Source: Actinomadura rupiterrae
GTDB taxonomy: Bacteria; Actinomycetota; Actinomycetes; Streptosporangiales; Streptosporangiaceae
NCBI RefSeq assembly: GCF_024172125.1
Contig: NZ_JAMZEA010000004.1
Coordinates: 806,001-870,000 of the forward strand
Reading direction: 5' to 3'
Length of the DNA stretch: 64,000 bases
Shown here: positions 53,283-62,072 of the stretch, one piece after another
Layout: each line of letters begins with the position of its first letter
Position numbering within the stretch: position 1 is the first letter of the stretch
Notes under the pieces: generated by a model
What the model was told of the DNA's origin: nothing
Database searches by the model: none
What the model saw: the letters and a program-made list of their open reading frames with translations, nothing else
Position numbers and translations under genes: made by a program

Positions 53283-54646
53283 GTCCCCTCCTTGTCTGTG
53301 CGCCGTCCTAGGCGCCGTGTCAGGGACGCGCGGCGCATCCGTTCGGGCGCGCACGCCGCATCGTAGGCCGCCAGCAGCGCCTCACGGGAGTGGTCCCAGG
53401 AGAGTGGTCCGGCGACGCGTTCGCGGCCGATCTCCCCCATGCGCGCGCGCTCGTCCGGGTCGTCCAGGAGTTGGACGATGAGCTTGGCGAACGCGGATTC
53501 GTCGTCGCAGGGGGCGAACAGGGCGGCCTCCCCAGCGGACACGCGCGATTCGTGCAGATCGAACGAGACCGTAGGCCGGGACATGGCCATGTACTCCATG
53601 ACCTTGTTCATCGTGGAGCGGTCGTTGAGCGGGCTGTAGGGGTCGGGCGCGAGGCACACGTCCGCTGTGGAGAGATAGGGCAGGAGCCTGTCGTCCAGGA
53701 CGCGCCCGGGGAACTCGACCCGATCCTCTAGGCCGAGCTCGCGGACCATCTTCACGAGTGAGTCGAACATGTCGCCGTCGCCTAGGAAGGCGGCGTGCCA
53801 GTCGTCCCGTCCTAGCTCGTCGCGCAGTTTCGCCAGGGAGCGCAGCGCGTAATCCACGCCGTCCTGCGGGCCCATCACGCCCAGGTACACGAGGAGGTGC
53901 TGTTTGCCGCGCTTCAGTTCCGGCTGCTGCGGGACGGGCCGGAACCGGTCCGTCGCCGGCGCGCTGCGCACGACGAACACGTCCTCGGGACGCTTGCCGC
54001 CGCGTCCCAGCGCGATGTCCCGGTAGCTCTCGTTAGTGACGATGACGACGTCGGCGGTGTCGTAGGTAGCACGCTCTACCCGCCGGACGCCGCGGTACAG
54101 GATGTCCTCGCCCCGCCCGAACCGCGACAGGTACAGCTCCGGGACCAGGTCGTGCTGGTCGAAGATGAACCGCGTGCCGTGCCTCCGCAGCATCCGCGCC
54201 ACGAGGAACAGCAGGTCAGGCGGGTTGCAGGCGTGCACGACGTGGAACGGGCCGTGCGTCCGGACGAGCCGCCGCGCGATCCGCGCCGTGTGCCAGAGCG
54301 CCGCTCCGTACTCGGCGAGGTACCCGCGCGGGCCGCCGGCCGCGGCGGCCAGCGGGTAGCGGTGGATAGCGACGCCGTCGATGAACGCCTCGGGCTCGGT
54401 GTCGTTCTTCGCGCCCTGCGGGCAGATGACGTGCACCTCCCAGCCCGCGTCGCGCAGGACCGTGCTCTCCTGCCAGACCCGCCGGTCGAACGGGACGGAC
54501 AGGTTCTCGACGAGGATCAGCGCGCGCCGCCGCGCCGCTCCTCGCGGGGCCTCCTCAGCGGAGGCCGGTGCCGGGGTTCGTGCGGACGTTCCGGCGGGGG
54601 TCCGCCGGTCCGCGCGCTCGCCGCTCTTGTCGCCGTGAACAGCCAA
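53279..54646 (-). CDS. Family 4 glycosyltransferase
   Basis: About 455 aa, GT-B fold. ALILVENLSVPFDRRVWQES, VVHACNPPDLLFLVARML and IFDQHDLVPELYLSRF in the acceptor half. LVYLGVMGPQDGVDYAL, AFLGDGDMFDSL and NKVMEYMAMSRPTVSFD (EX7E-like donor motif) in the other half. Typical of retaining transferases for capsule-like glycans. The first frame-opening codon is a TTG at 54646; the N-terminal 40 residues are low complexity, so the real start may be further in. It is coupled to the methyltransferase. Confidence 0.85.
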   Translation of the reverse strand: MAVHGDKSGERADRRTPAGTSARTPAPASAEEAPRGAARRRALILVENLSVPFDRRVWQESTVLRDAGWEVHVICPQGAKNDTEPEAFIDGVAIHRYPLAAAAGGPRGYLAEYGAALWHTARIARRLVRTHGPFHVVHACNPPDLLFLVARMLRRHGTRFIFDQHDLVPELYLSRFGRGEDILYRGVRRVERATYDTADVVIVTNESYRDIALGRGGKRPEDVFVVRSAPATDRFRPVPQQPELKRGKQHLLVYLGVMGPQDGVDYALRSLAKLRDELGRDDWHAAFLGDGDMFDSLVKMVRELGLEDRVEFPGRVLDDRLLPYLSTADVCLAPDPYSPLNDRSTMNKVMEYMAMSRPTVSFDLHESRVSAGEAALFAPCDDESAFAKLIVQLLDDPDERARMGEIGRERVAGPLSWDHSREALLAAYDAACAPERMRRASLTRRLGRRTDKEGT

Positions 54647-54731
54647 AGCTCACGCATCCAGGGGTGAACCGGCGCCCCCTGGCGCCGGGCAGGGGACGGA
54701 CGGAGAGTGCGGGGTGGTTCAGCTGGCGGGG

Positions 54732-55925
54732 TCATCGGAGGCCGCCCCCGGACTGGCGGGCGGTCTCCATCGCGCGGCGGGCCCGGCGGAGAGCGGGAGC
54801 CAACCGGGTGTCGCGCAACGTGTTTCGGGCCGTTCCCACGGCGGTGTTCCGGACGCGCCGGACGGCGCGCGCGACCGGGCCGCGCAGCACCGCGCCCTGG
54901 CACACGAACGTCTCGCCGGTCTTGGCGCGCCGCTTGTACTCGTCCTCGCCGCGTCCCAGGTCGATGCGGGTGACGCCGAGGTCCGGCGCGGCCGAGACCA
55001 GCTCGCGCAACAGGATCCAGCCGGGCGCCAGCGCGGCGTGCGCCGGGTCGTACACCGGGAACCACCAGTGCAGAACCCCGCCGGAACGCAGGCCGAAATG
55101 CGCCGCGAGCAGATGCGGCCCGGCCCGGACCACCGACAGCACACCGCCGAAATCGGCCGAGCGCGTGTTCAGCAGCAGATGCAGCAGCTCACGGCGGGAC
55201 GGGTCGGCGAAGTAGTCGCGCGCGTTCGTCGCCTCGTACTGGCCGCGCTTGAGCTCGATCAGCTCGTCCAGCGCCACCGGGTCGACGATGTCGGCCTCGA
55301 AGGTGACCGGGCCGAGCGTCCGCTCCGCCTTGCGGATGCGGCGGCGCGCCTGCGACATGTTGTCCTTGCCACTGCGGGACGCGCGGCCGAGGTAGCCGTC
55401 CAGACCGCCGCTGACGTCGAGGAACGGCGACGGACGCCGCGTCTCGGTCCACGGTTCGAAGCCCGGCGTGCCGTCCAGCAGGTGGTCGAACTCCAGGTTG
55501 CGGACGCTCGTCCCCGTCACCAGCGACCGGACCGGAAAGGCGTGCCCGGCGGCCGTGATCGGCCCCTGGAAGTCGGCGCCCGGCCATCCGACCGGACGCG
55601 CTACCGCGCCGTCCCGCTGCAAGGCGAAAACACCGGTGATGCGCCCGCCTGCGCCAGTGCTCCGCGCGCCGCCGCCACCGCCCTGCTGACCAATGTCAGT
55701 GCTCTGCCCATCCGAGCCGGTGATCTGCTCACCTTCACTTGCCACGGCCACCGTGACGGGCCGTCCGGAGGCGTGGACGGCCGCGGCGAAACCAGGGTGG
55801 AAGTACGGGCTGTCGTACCGCGCGTCGGCCGCTCGCAGCCGCTGCCAGGCGTCCAGTTCGGCCGGTTTCAGCGCGTCGAACGCGACGAGGCGCAACCCGG
55901 TGCCGGGACGGGGGTCCGCGGCCAT
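54732..55925 (-). CDS. CelD/FemAB-like GNAT-fold acyltransferase
   Basis: 397 aa. Two-domain FemAB/BioF2-type layout: WQRLRAADARYDSPYFHPGFAAAV at the start and, in the second half, AHFGLRSGGVLHWWFPVYDP, APGWILLRELVSAAPDLGVTRIDLGRGEDEYKRR, the signature of this family in polysaccharide loci. It likely acylates or aminoacylates a glycan precursor. A Gly/Ser/Gln-rich insert (about 64-98) interrupts the first domain. ATG overlaps the upstream GT2 stop (ATGA). Confidence 0.8.
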   Translation of the reverse strand: MAADPRPGTGLRLVAFDALKPAELDAWQRLRAADARYDSPYFHPGFAAAVHASGRPVTVAVASEGEQITGSDGQSTDIGQQGGGGGARSTGAGGRITGVFALQRDGAVARPVGWPGADFQGPITAAGHAFPVRSLVTGTSVRNLEFDHLLDGTPGFEPWTETRRPSPFLDVSGGLDGYLGRASRSGKDNMSQARRRIRKAERTLGPVTFEADIVDPVALDELIELKRGQYEATNARDYFADPSRRELLHLLLNTRSADFGGVLSVVRAGPHLLAAHFGLRSGGVLHWWFPVYDPAHAALAPGWILLRELVSAAPDLGVTRIDLGRGEDEYKRRAKTGETFVCQGAVLRGPVARAVRRVRNTAVGTARNTLRDTRLAPALRRARRAMETARQSGGGLR

Positions 55926-57004
55926 CAGGCCTTCAGCTCCCGGATCCGGTGGGACGGCAGCAGCAGCGCGGCCAGCGCGGCGCGCGACGTGCGGCGCCCG
56001 GCCAGGGTGCGCAGCAGTTCGCCTAACGTGATGCCCAGGAAGAACGGGATTGCGGCGAGCGTCCCGCGCCGCCGCCTGAACAGGCGGACCCGGTTCACGG
56101 TGAGCAGCGAGTAGAGCATTGGACTGGAATCGGACTCGCCGCCTAGATGCACCACCTCGGCGGCAGGCTCGTACCAGGTGCTCAGTCCAGCGTCGGCGGC
56201 CCGCAAGGCGTAATCGGTCTCTTCGCTATAGAGCAGGAACGATTCGTCCCACGGCCCCACGCGACGGATCGTCTCCACAGACAACAGCTGCGCGGCGCCC
56301 GTCGCCCACACGGCCTCGTGCGCACGCGCGTAAGCCTCGGGGTCGGTGATCTTCTCGCTCAGCCGCGTCAGGCTGCCCGACAGGCGCCCGCCCAGCAGCG
56401 CGTCCACCCAGACGCGCAGCACGCTCGGGCTCCGGAACAGCGACGCCTGGAGCGTCCCGTCCGGCGTGATCAGGCGCGGGACGGCGATGCCGCGCCCGGG
56501 ATCGGCGGCGAGCGCCCCGGCCAGCGCGGCGAGCGCGCCTTCGAGGAAGCGGCAGTCGGGGTTCATGACGAACACCGCGTCCAGCCCGTCCAGGTCGAGC
56601 GCGGCCGTCCCGGCGTTGATCGCCGCGGAGTAACCGCCGTTCCGGCCCGTCTCGATCACCTGGACCGGCAGGTCCGCCGAGGCGTCCTTGGCGATCCGGA
56701 CCGAGTCGTCCCGCGAGGCGTTGTCGACGACGACCACCCTGGTCAGCCGCGTCCCGGCGGCGCCGAGCGCGATCGAGGCGAGGCACCCGCGCAGCACCGC
56801 CGCGCTGTTGTAGGTCACCACCACGACCGCGATCCGCGCCCCAGCGGCGTCCGGCGCCGCACAGGCGTCCGGGAGCGCGTCGGGCCCGGAGTCCGCGGCC
56901 GCGCCGGACCCCGGAAGCACGCCGGAATCCTGAAGCGCGCCGGAGTCCTTAAGCGCGTCTGGGGCCGGGAGGACGAGGTCGGGGACGGAGTCGGAGAGGG
57001 GCAT
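55925..57004 (-). CDS. Family 2 glycosyltransferase (rhamnosyltransferase-like)
   Basis: 359 aa. IAVVVVTYNSAAVLRGCLASI, VVVVDNASRDDSV, GRNGGYSAAINAG, VFVMNPDCRF (DxD) and WDESFLLYSEETDYALRAADAGL are typical of WbbL/rhamnosyltransferase-like GT2s. The 50-residue N-terminal extension contains four 18-bp repeats (56885-56956, ALxDSG units). ATG at 57004 with GAAGG eight bases upstream, five bases after the deacetylase gene stop. Confidence 0.87.
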   Translation of the reverse strand: MPLSDSVPDLVLPAPDALKDSGALQDSGVLPGSGAAADSGPDALPDACAAPDAAGARIAVVVVTYNSAAVLRGCLASIALGAAGTRLTRVVVVDNASRDDSVRIAKDASADLPVQVIETGRNGGYSAAINAGTAALDLDGLDAVFVMNPDCRFLEGALAALAGALAADPGRGIAVPRLITPDGTLQASLFRSPSVLRVWVDALLGGRLSGSLTRLSEKITDPEAYARAHEAVWATGAAQLLSVETIRRVGPWDESFLLYSEETDYALRAADAGLSTWYEPAAEVVHLGGESDSSPMLYSLLTVNRVRLFRRRRGTLAAIPFFLGITLGELLRTLAGRRTSRAALAALLLPSHRIRELKA

Positions 57005-57009
57005 CGGGG

Positions 57010-57732
57010 TCACCTTCCGCGGAAGCGCTTGACGAGGCGGGCTGCGGTGCGGCGGAGGCGTAGGGCGGGAGCGGGCGGGGCGAGGACGCGGGCGATCCAC
57101 GCGTCGTCGAGGTCGTGGCGGAGGCTGGTGCGCGGCTGGAGCCAGGCGTCCGGACGGGACGGGCCGCCGTCGCTGGTGTAGACGCGGTCGACCGCGGCGC
57201 GCTGCAGGCGGCGCAGGACGTGCCGGTCATAGGACCCGAACGGGACGGCCACCCGGGTGACCGGTTCGCCGGTGATGTCCTCCAGCACCCGGTGCGCGTG
57301 CACCAGCTCCTCGCCGACCTGCGCGGAGGTGAGGCGGCGCCAGTCGCGGTGCGCCCAGCCGTGCGAGCCGATCGACATGCCGGACTTGGCCAGCTCGCGG
57401 ACGCCGTCCGCGGTGAGCCGGCCGGGCTCGCCGAGCCGCCCGGCCAGCACGTAGAACTCGGCGGTCAGGCCGCGCGCGAGCAGCCGCGGGAGCGCGATCT
57501 CCAGGTCGGAGGCGTTGCCGTCGTCGAAGGTGAGCCGGACCTCCGGGCGGCCGGCGACCGCGTCCAGCACCCGCTCGAACCGGTCGACGTCGACCCAGGT
57601 CCCGTCCTCGCCCGGATCCAGCGCGCGGCCGGGCCGCGGGCCGATGCCGTGCACCGTGAGATTGACGACCGCCCCGGCCCTGCCGACCACCGCGCCGACC
57701 CCGTTGGGAGCCGGGCCTTCCCCGCTACGCAC
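57010..57732 (-). CDS. NodB-type polysaccharide deacetylase
   Basis: 240 aa. VNLTVHGIGP, RLTFDDGNASD (NodB motif 1), IGSHGWAHRDW (motif 2) and VAVPFGSYDRHVLRRL. It has no signal peptide from the chosen start, so it is probably cytoplasmic or membrane-associated. It removes acetyl from an N-acetyl sugar. GTG at 57732 is preceded by AGGAGGGG. First gene of a minus-strand run of five or six glycan genes, divergent from the initiating transferase. Confidence 0.85.
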   Translation of the reverse strand: MRSGEGPAPNGVGAVVGRAGAVVNLTVHGIGPRPGRALDPGEDGTWVDVDRFERVLDAVAGRPEVRLTFDDGNASDLEIALPRLLARGLTAEFYVLAGRLGEPGRLTADGVRELAKSGMSIGSHGWAHRDWRRLTSAQVGEELVHAHRVLEDITGEPVTRVAVPFGSYDRHVLRRLQRAAVDRVYTSDGGPSRPDAWLQPRTSLRHDLDDAWIARVLAPPAPALRLRRTAARLVKRFRGR

Positions 57733-57965
57733 CCCGTCGCCCCTCCTGCCGCCCCGACGCGACAGACAATAGCGACGGGGTTCACAATTTCCTGCAATTT
57801 CGCTCTGACCACATACGGCCACCGACTCCCGCTTTGCCGCGCGTCGGCGGCGGGTTATCAATGGCCCAGTCAGCTCTGCGGCGACACACGGAAACCGTGC
57901 AACGCGCACACATCCGGCGGAATGGCTTTTCAGGGCAAAAGACGTTGTTTTCGGGGGCACCACAA

Positions 57966-59411
57966 GTGACCGTTATTGACGGCGTTAACTCGGGTACGGG
58001 CACCCGGATCGCGGTCCGCGCGACCTGGTTCGCCCGGTACGTCCAGCTCCTGGTCGTGCTGGATCTGGCCTGCGCGGCCACCGCCGGCGTCGCCGGTTTC
58101 GCGCTCCGGTTCTCCGGCTGGGACGAGAGCGGGCGATGGCCCGACATCCTCCTGGCGATCGGCCTGCCGCTCGTCTGGGTGCCCTGGCTGTCGTTCGCCG
58201 GCTGCTACGACCACCGATTTCTGGGCAGCGGCGCGGGGGAATATCGGAAGGTACTGAATGCCGGTATCGCGCTGACGGCGTCCGTCGCGATCCTCTCCTA
58301 CGCGACCAAGGCGGAAGTCGCGCGCGGTTATGTGATCCTCGCATTGCCGCTGCTCGTGACCCTTGAGGTGGCGGCCCGGCACACCGCGCGGGCGCGCCTG
58401 CACCGGGCCCGCGAGCACGGCGACTGCATGCGGCGGGTCGTTGCGGTCGGGTACAGCGACGGGGTTGCGGACCTCGTCCGCGAACTGTCCCTGAGACCCC
58501 ACCACGGCATGGAGGTCGTCGCGGTCTGCGCGCCCGAACCGCCCGGCGAGTCCGTCGAGGGCGTGCTGGTCCTGGGCGGCTTCGAGGACGTCCCCGAGGT
58601 GGTCGAACGCTGCCACGCGGACGCGGTCGCGGTGCTGCCGTGCGTCGAGCTGGGCGGGGTCCGGCTGCGCCGGCTCGCCTGGCGGCTGGAGAAGTTTCGG
58701 ACAGACCTTTTCGTGTCTCCGGCCCTCCTCGACGTGGCCGGTCCGCGGCTGACGATCCGCCCGGTCGCGGGGTTCTCGCTGCTGCACATCGACCATCCCG
58801 AGCTGACCGGCCCGGCGCGCGCCGCCAAGGCCGCGTTCGACCGGGTCACGGCCGCGCTGCTGCTGATCGCGATCTCGCCGCTGCTGGCCGCCGTCGCGGT
58901 CACCGTCCGGACCACCGACCCCGGCCCGGCGTTCTTCCTGCAGACCAGGATCGGACGCGCCGGACGCCGGTTCCGCATGGTGAAGTTCCGCACGATGGTC
59001 ACCGACGCCGAACGCCGCAAGCTCGAACTGTCCGGGCGCGTCGAGAACGGGTCGGTGCTGTTCAAGCTGAAGCGCGACCCGCGGGTCACCCGGATCGGAC
59101 GCGTCCTGCGCCGCTACTCCATCGACGAGCTGCCGCAGCTGGTCAACGTGCTGCGCGGCGAGATGTCGCTGGTCGGACCGCGTCCGCCGCTGCCCGAGGA
59201 GGTCGAGCAGTACGGGCAGGACGTCTACCGGCGGCTCGCCGTCAAGCCCGGCCTCACCGGACTCTGGCAGGTCAGCGGCCGTTCCGACCTGTCCTGGGAC
59301 GAGGCCGTCCGGCTCGACCTGCAGTACGTCGAGAACTGGTCCCTGCTGCTCGACCTGCAGATCCTCTGGAGGACGGCCCGAGCCGTCCTCACCGGCAACG
59401 GCGCCTACTGA
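57966..59411 (+). CDS. Polyprenyl glycosylphosphotransferase (initiating sugar transferase)
   Basis: About 481 aa. Four N-terminal helices, a CoA-binding-like middle domain (VVAVGYSDGVADLVREL), then a fifth helix and the bacterial sugar-transferase domain: KAAFDRVTAALLLIAISPLL, FRMVKFRTM, IDELPQLVNVLRGEMSLVGPRP and VKPGLTGLWQVSGRSDLSWDEAV. It attaches the first sugar-1-phosphate (often Glc or Gal) to undecaprenyl phosphate. GTG at 57966 has GGGGG upstream; an ATG at 57861 would add 35 residues. A 233-bp divergent region precedes it. Confidence 0.92.
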   Translation: MTVIDGVNSGTGTRIAVRATWFARYVQLLVVLDLACAATAGVAGFALRFSGWDESGRWPDILLAIGLPLVWVPWLSFAGCYDHRFLGSGAGEYRKVLNAGIALTASVAILSYATKAEVARGYVILALPLLVTLEVAARHTARARLHRAREHGDCMRRVVAVGYSDGVADLVRELSLRPHHGMEVVAVCAPEPPGESVEGVLVLGGFEDVPEVVERCHADAVAVLPCVELGGVRLRRLAWRLEKFRTDLFVSPALLDVAGPRLTIRPVAGFSLLHIDHPELTGPARAAKAAFDRVTAALLLIAISPLLAAVAVTVRTTDPGPAFFLQTRIGRAGRRFRMVKFRTMVTDAERRKLELSGRVENGSVLFKLKRDPRVTRIGRVLRRYSIDELPQLVNVLRGEMSLVGPRPPLPEEVEQYGQDVYRRLAVKPGLTGLWQVSGRSDLSWDEAVRLDLQYVENWSLLLDLQILWRTARAVLTGNGAY

Positions 59412-59454
59412 CCGCCCGGACCGCCCGGGCCGCCCAGACCGCCCAGACCGCCCG
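59410..59454. repeat. 9-bp tandem repeat at the end of the sugar-transferase gene
   Basis: Five GACCGCCCR units of 9 bp begin inside the TGA stop codon and continue into the short gap before the convergent tenA gene. Confidence 0.55.
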
Positions 59455-59474
59455 CTGACCGCTATCGGCCGCCG

Positions 59475-60083
59475 CTACCGAGGGACGTCCCAGAAGGCCA
59501 ACTCGTGCCGCATCCCCTCCAGGAACAGCGCCTCGGCACGTCCCCTATCAGGGTCGGCTTCGTCGATCATCTGAGCGATGCGCCGCGTCAGCTCCGCGAA
59601 CCCGGGATCGGCATACGTATCGACCCAGCGCCGGTACCGGGGCTCGGACGGCGGCTTCTCCGCGAGCCGCGCACCCAGCGTCGAATAGCCCCACATACAG
59701 GGATACAACGCGGCAAGACCCTCGCCGTAATCAGCCGCCGAGTCCAACAAGAACCGGGTGTACGCGGCGCAGGGCGCGCCCTTCTCCGCACCGTCCAGAT
59801 CGGCGCCGAACTCCGAGGCGAGACCCCGGTGCAGGCTCAGCTCCTCGTGGAAGGTCGCGTGCGCGAGATCGACCAGGTCGCCCAGATGCGCGGACGGCGC
59901 CTGCCACGCGAGCCGCGAGAACACGCGCACGTAGTCGAGCAGGAAGAGGTAGTCCTGCTCCAGCCATGACCGGAAGACGGCCACGTCGAGATCACCGCGG
60001 GCGATCCCCGCCACCACCGGATGGGCGAGCTGCCGATCGACCCACGGCTGACCGAGTTCTTCCAGATGCGAAGCAAGACCCAT
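59475..60083 (-). CDS. tenA: TenA-family aminopyrimidine aminohydrolase / thiaminase II
   Basis: 202 aa. DYLFLLDYVRVF, THFEEL-like ATFHEELSLHR, ALYPCMWGYSTLG with catalytic Cys129, and the C-terminal MRHELAFWD Glu. It hydrolyses aminopyrimidines to salvage the HMP half of thiamine. This matches the TPP-controlled CytX permease at 27.4 kb, though the genes are unlinked. ATG at 60083; a 16-bp hairpin with TTCTTT lies 22 bases upstream in its leader. Confidence 0.88.
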   Translation of the reverse strand: MGLASHLEELGQPWVDRQLAHPVVAGIARGDLDVAVFRSWLEQDYLFLLDYVRVFSRLAWQAPSAHLGDLVDLAHATFHEELSLHRGLASEFGADLDGAEKGAPCAAYTRFLLDSAADYGEGLAALYPCMWGYSTLGARLAEKPPSEPRYRRWVDTYADPGFAELTRRIAQMIDEADPDRGRAEALFLEGMRHELAFWDVPR

Positions 60084-60104
60084 ACCGCCGAGTCTCCCAA
60101 AGAA

Positions 60105-60142
60105 CGGAGCCCCGCCAGGACCGAGATCCTGGCGGGGCTCCG
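60105..60142 (-). terminator. Strong hairpin with U-rich tail in front of tenA
   Basis: A perfect 16-bp stem (60105-60120 / 60127-60142, six-base loop). On the minus strand it is followed by TTCTTT. It either ends the upstream methyltransferase transcript (stop at 60310) or acts as an attenuator in the tenA leader. No TPP-riboswitch core is visible here. Confidence 0.6.
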
Positions 60143-60309
60143 CCACGTCTGACCGATGTGCGGGTCGCCTCTCGGCGAAAAGCTCAACACGGCTCCAGCC
60201 GGACGGTATTCCGTGAAGGCGATAGATGAGGCCCGGGGACACCAGGCACATCGGCCACGTGTGATGTAACGGCAGGCCCCCGCCAGGCATTCCCGGCCCG
60301 CCGAAAAAG

Positions 60310-60909
60310 TCAGCAGCAGGGCGGCCGGACGGCTCTGACCAGCGTGTCCACGGCGAACCGCGGCTCGCCGTCCACCTCCACGGCCCGCTTCACCCGCTCG
60401 GCCCGCTGCACCGTCAGCCCGGGCAGTGCCGCCGTGACCCCGCTCGGCGTGTGCAGGACGTCCGGATCCTGCGGCCCACCCACCCCGTCCACCAGGTTCG
60501 TCCGGTCATGCCCGACGAACACCAGCACCCCGCCGGGCGCCAGCGCCTCCGCCGCCCGCCCGAGCACCCCGTCCATCTCCGGCAGGTGCAGGTACGCGAT
60601 CACCACGAGGTCGAACACCCCCGCGGGCGGCGTCCACACCGTCACGTCCTCGACGAGCAGCTCGGCCGAGACCCCCCGCTGCTCCGCCACCCCCCGGGCC
60701 CGCCCGATGGCGACCGCCGAGAAGTCGACCGCCGTGACCGTCCACCCGGCCTCGGCCAGCCACAGCGCGTTCCGCCCCTCCCCGCAGGCCAGGTCCAGCG
60801 CCCTCCCGGGCACCAGGTCCGCGCACTCCTCGGCCACGAACCGGTTCGGCCCCGAGGACCACACCAGCTCCCGCCCGCCGTACCGCTCATCCCAACCCCG
60901 AGCATCCAC
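60310..60909 (-). CDS. Class I SAM-dependent methyltransferase (small)
   Basis: 199 aa. MDARGWDERYGGRELVWS at the start, SAM motif ALDLACGEGRNALWLAEAGW, VDFSAVAIGRAR, VVIAYLHLPE and GGVLVFVGHD. It resembles tellurite-resistance/thiopurine-type small methyltransferases; substrate unknown. GTG at 60909. Confidence 0.85.
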   Translation of the reverse strand: MDARGWDERYGGRELVWSSGPNRFVAEECADLVPGRALDLACGEGRNALWLAEAGWTVTAVDFSAVAIGRARGVAEQRGVSAELLVEDVTVWTPPAGVFDLVVIAYLHLPEMDGVLGRAAEALAPGGVLVFVGHDRTNLVDGVGGPQDPDVLHTPSGVTAALPGLTVQRAERVKRAVEVDGEPRFAVDTLVRAVRPPCC

Positions 60910-61029
60910 CCGCCCACCCTAGAACCGCCCCCCACCCCCCACCACCCTCCGCCCCCACCCCGCAAGCCCCCGCACAGAGATGTCCGACTTCTTAGACTTG
61001 GTACACATGTCGAGCTTGCGGGGGTCAAG

Positions 61030-62046
61030 ATGAGCGACGCCTTCTTCCGGCTGGACCCGACCCCCCGCGCCTCGTGGCGCATGGCCGTCCTGATGGGCGC
61101 GAACTCGCGCACCTACAAGTTCGCCCTCGGAACCGCCCTGCTCACCGCCGCCCGCGAAGGCCGCACCGAGATCTCCCTGGCGGAGCTGGCCCTCGCCTAC
61201 GCGGCCGGCCTGCTCGACCATTCCGCCCGCGCGCCGCAGGTGTCTCCGAAGGTGCCGCAGGGCGAGAGCGACTTCCTCGCCCTGGTCGCAGCCGAGGCCG
61301 AGGAGAGCAGCAAGATCGGTCGTCCGACCGAACGGCTGGTGGACGCGGCGATGTCCAACATGCCGCAGATGGTCATGCAGAAGTTCCACAACCTCGCGGG
61401 CGGCGAGATCCCGCACCGCTTCTACGGGATCACCGGATCGCGGCGCGACCGGGTCGTCCTGCTGACCCCGGACCTCCAGGCGGTCGCGCGCTCGGAGCAG
61501 GCCGCGCTGCTGGACGACGAGCTGTCGGCCCGCTGGAGCATCGTCGAGACCTCCTTCGCCACCGGGATCGGCGCGTCGCTGATGGCGGACGGCTTCGTGG
61601 TCGACCACGCGGAAGGACGGCTCTACGACAAGCACCGCCGCCGCGCGGTCACCGGTGTCCGCGAGGCGCTCACCGGCTTCTACCACGGCCGCTGCCTGCT
61701 CTGCGACCAGCCGCTCACCCCCGACGACGAGGACGAGGTGGAGCACATGTTCCCCTTTTCCCTGATGAACCGGTTCGGTGCCGGCGGGCGGTGGGCGGGG
61801 CCCGATCTGGACGCGGTGTGGAACATGGCGCCGGCGCACCGCGCCTGCAACGGCCCGAAGGGCGCGCGGCTGCCGTTCCCGGACGAGATGGCGCGGCTGG
61901 CGATGCGCAACACCGAGATCATGAACTCTCCGCATCCGTTGCGGAAGACCTTGGCGCTGACGCTCGCGCAAGGGGGTCTCCAGCACGGCGAGCCGGAGGC
62001 GTGGAAGAGGTTCGTCCGTGAGGTCTACGCGCACATCGTGAGTTGA
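61030..62046 (+). CDS. HNH endonuclease-domain protein
   Basis: 338 aa. The N-terminal 190 residues are helical, with SRTYKFALGTALLTAAREG. The C-terminal HNH: CLLCDQPL, DEVEHMFPFSLM and VWNMAPAHRACNGPKGARLP, with Cys and His for metal and catalysis. N-terminal helical plus HNH proteins of this type often act against foreign DNA, but no defence partner is adjacent. The ATG at 61030 overlaps the TGA of a short upstream frame (ATG 61008, eight codons), which could couple translation. Confidence 0.8.
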   Translation: MSDAFFRLDPTPRASWRMAVLMGANSRTYKFALGTALLTAAREGRTEISLAELALAYAAGLLDHSARAPQVSPKVPQGESDFLALVAAEAEESSKIGRPTERLVDAAMSNMPQMVMQKFHNLAGGEIPHRFYGITGSRRDRVVLLTPDLQAVARSEQAALLDDELSARWSIVETSFATGIGASLMADGFVVDHAEGRLYDKHRRRAVTGVREALTGFYHGRCLLCDQPLTPDDEDEVEHMFPFSLMNRFGAGGRWAGPDLDAVWNMAPAHRACNGPKGARLPFPDEMARLAMRNTEIMNSPHPLRKTLALTLAQGGLQHGEPEAWKRFVREVYAHIVS

Positions 62047-62072
62047 GGGAGCGGCGTTCGTAGGATCTCGGC

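Noticed and set aside
57733..57963. N-terminal extension of the NodB deacetylase
   Set aside because: A well-spaced AGGAGGGG ribosome site precedes the GTG at 57732, and the extra 77 residues lie in the divergent control region.
35398..59411. Antibiotic (macrolide/aminocoumarin) deoxysugar cluster
   Set aside because: A C-methyltransferase and RmlC-like epimerase are present, but there is no PKS, NRPS, 4,6-dehydratase or 2,3-dehydratase, while flippase, Wzz-like, ligase and initiating transferase genes indicate a surface polysaccharide.
60084..60309. TPP riboswitch upstream of tenA
   Set aside because: Neither the CUGAGA loop nor the ACCUG...GGGUAAU...GCGUAGGGA core is present; only a terminator-like hairpin is seen.
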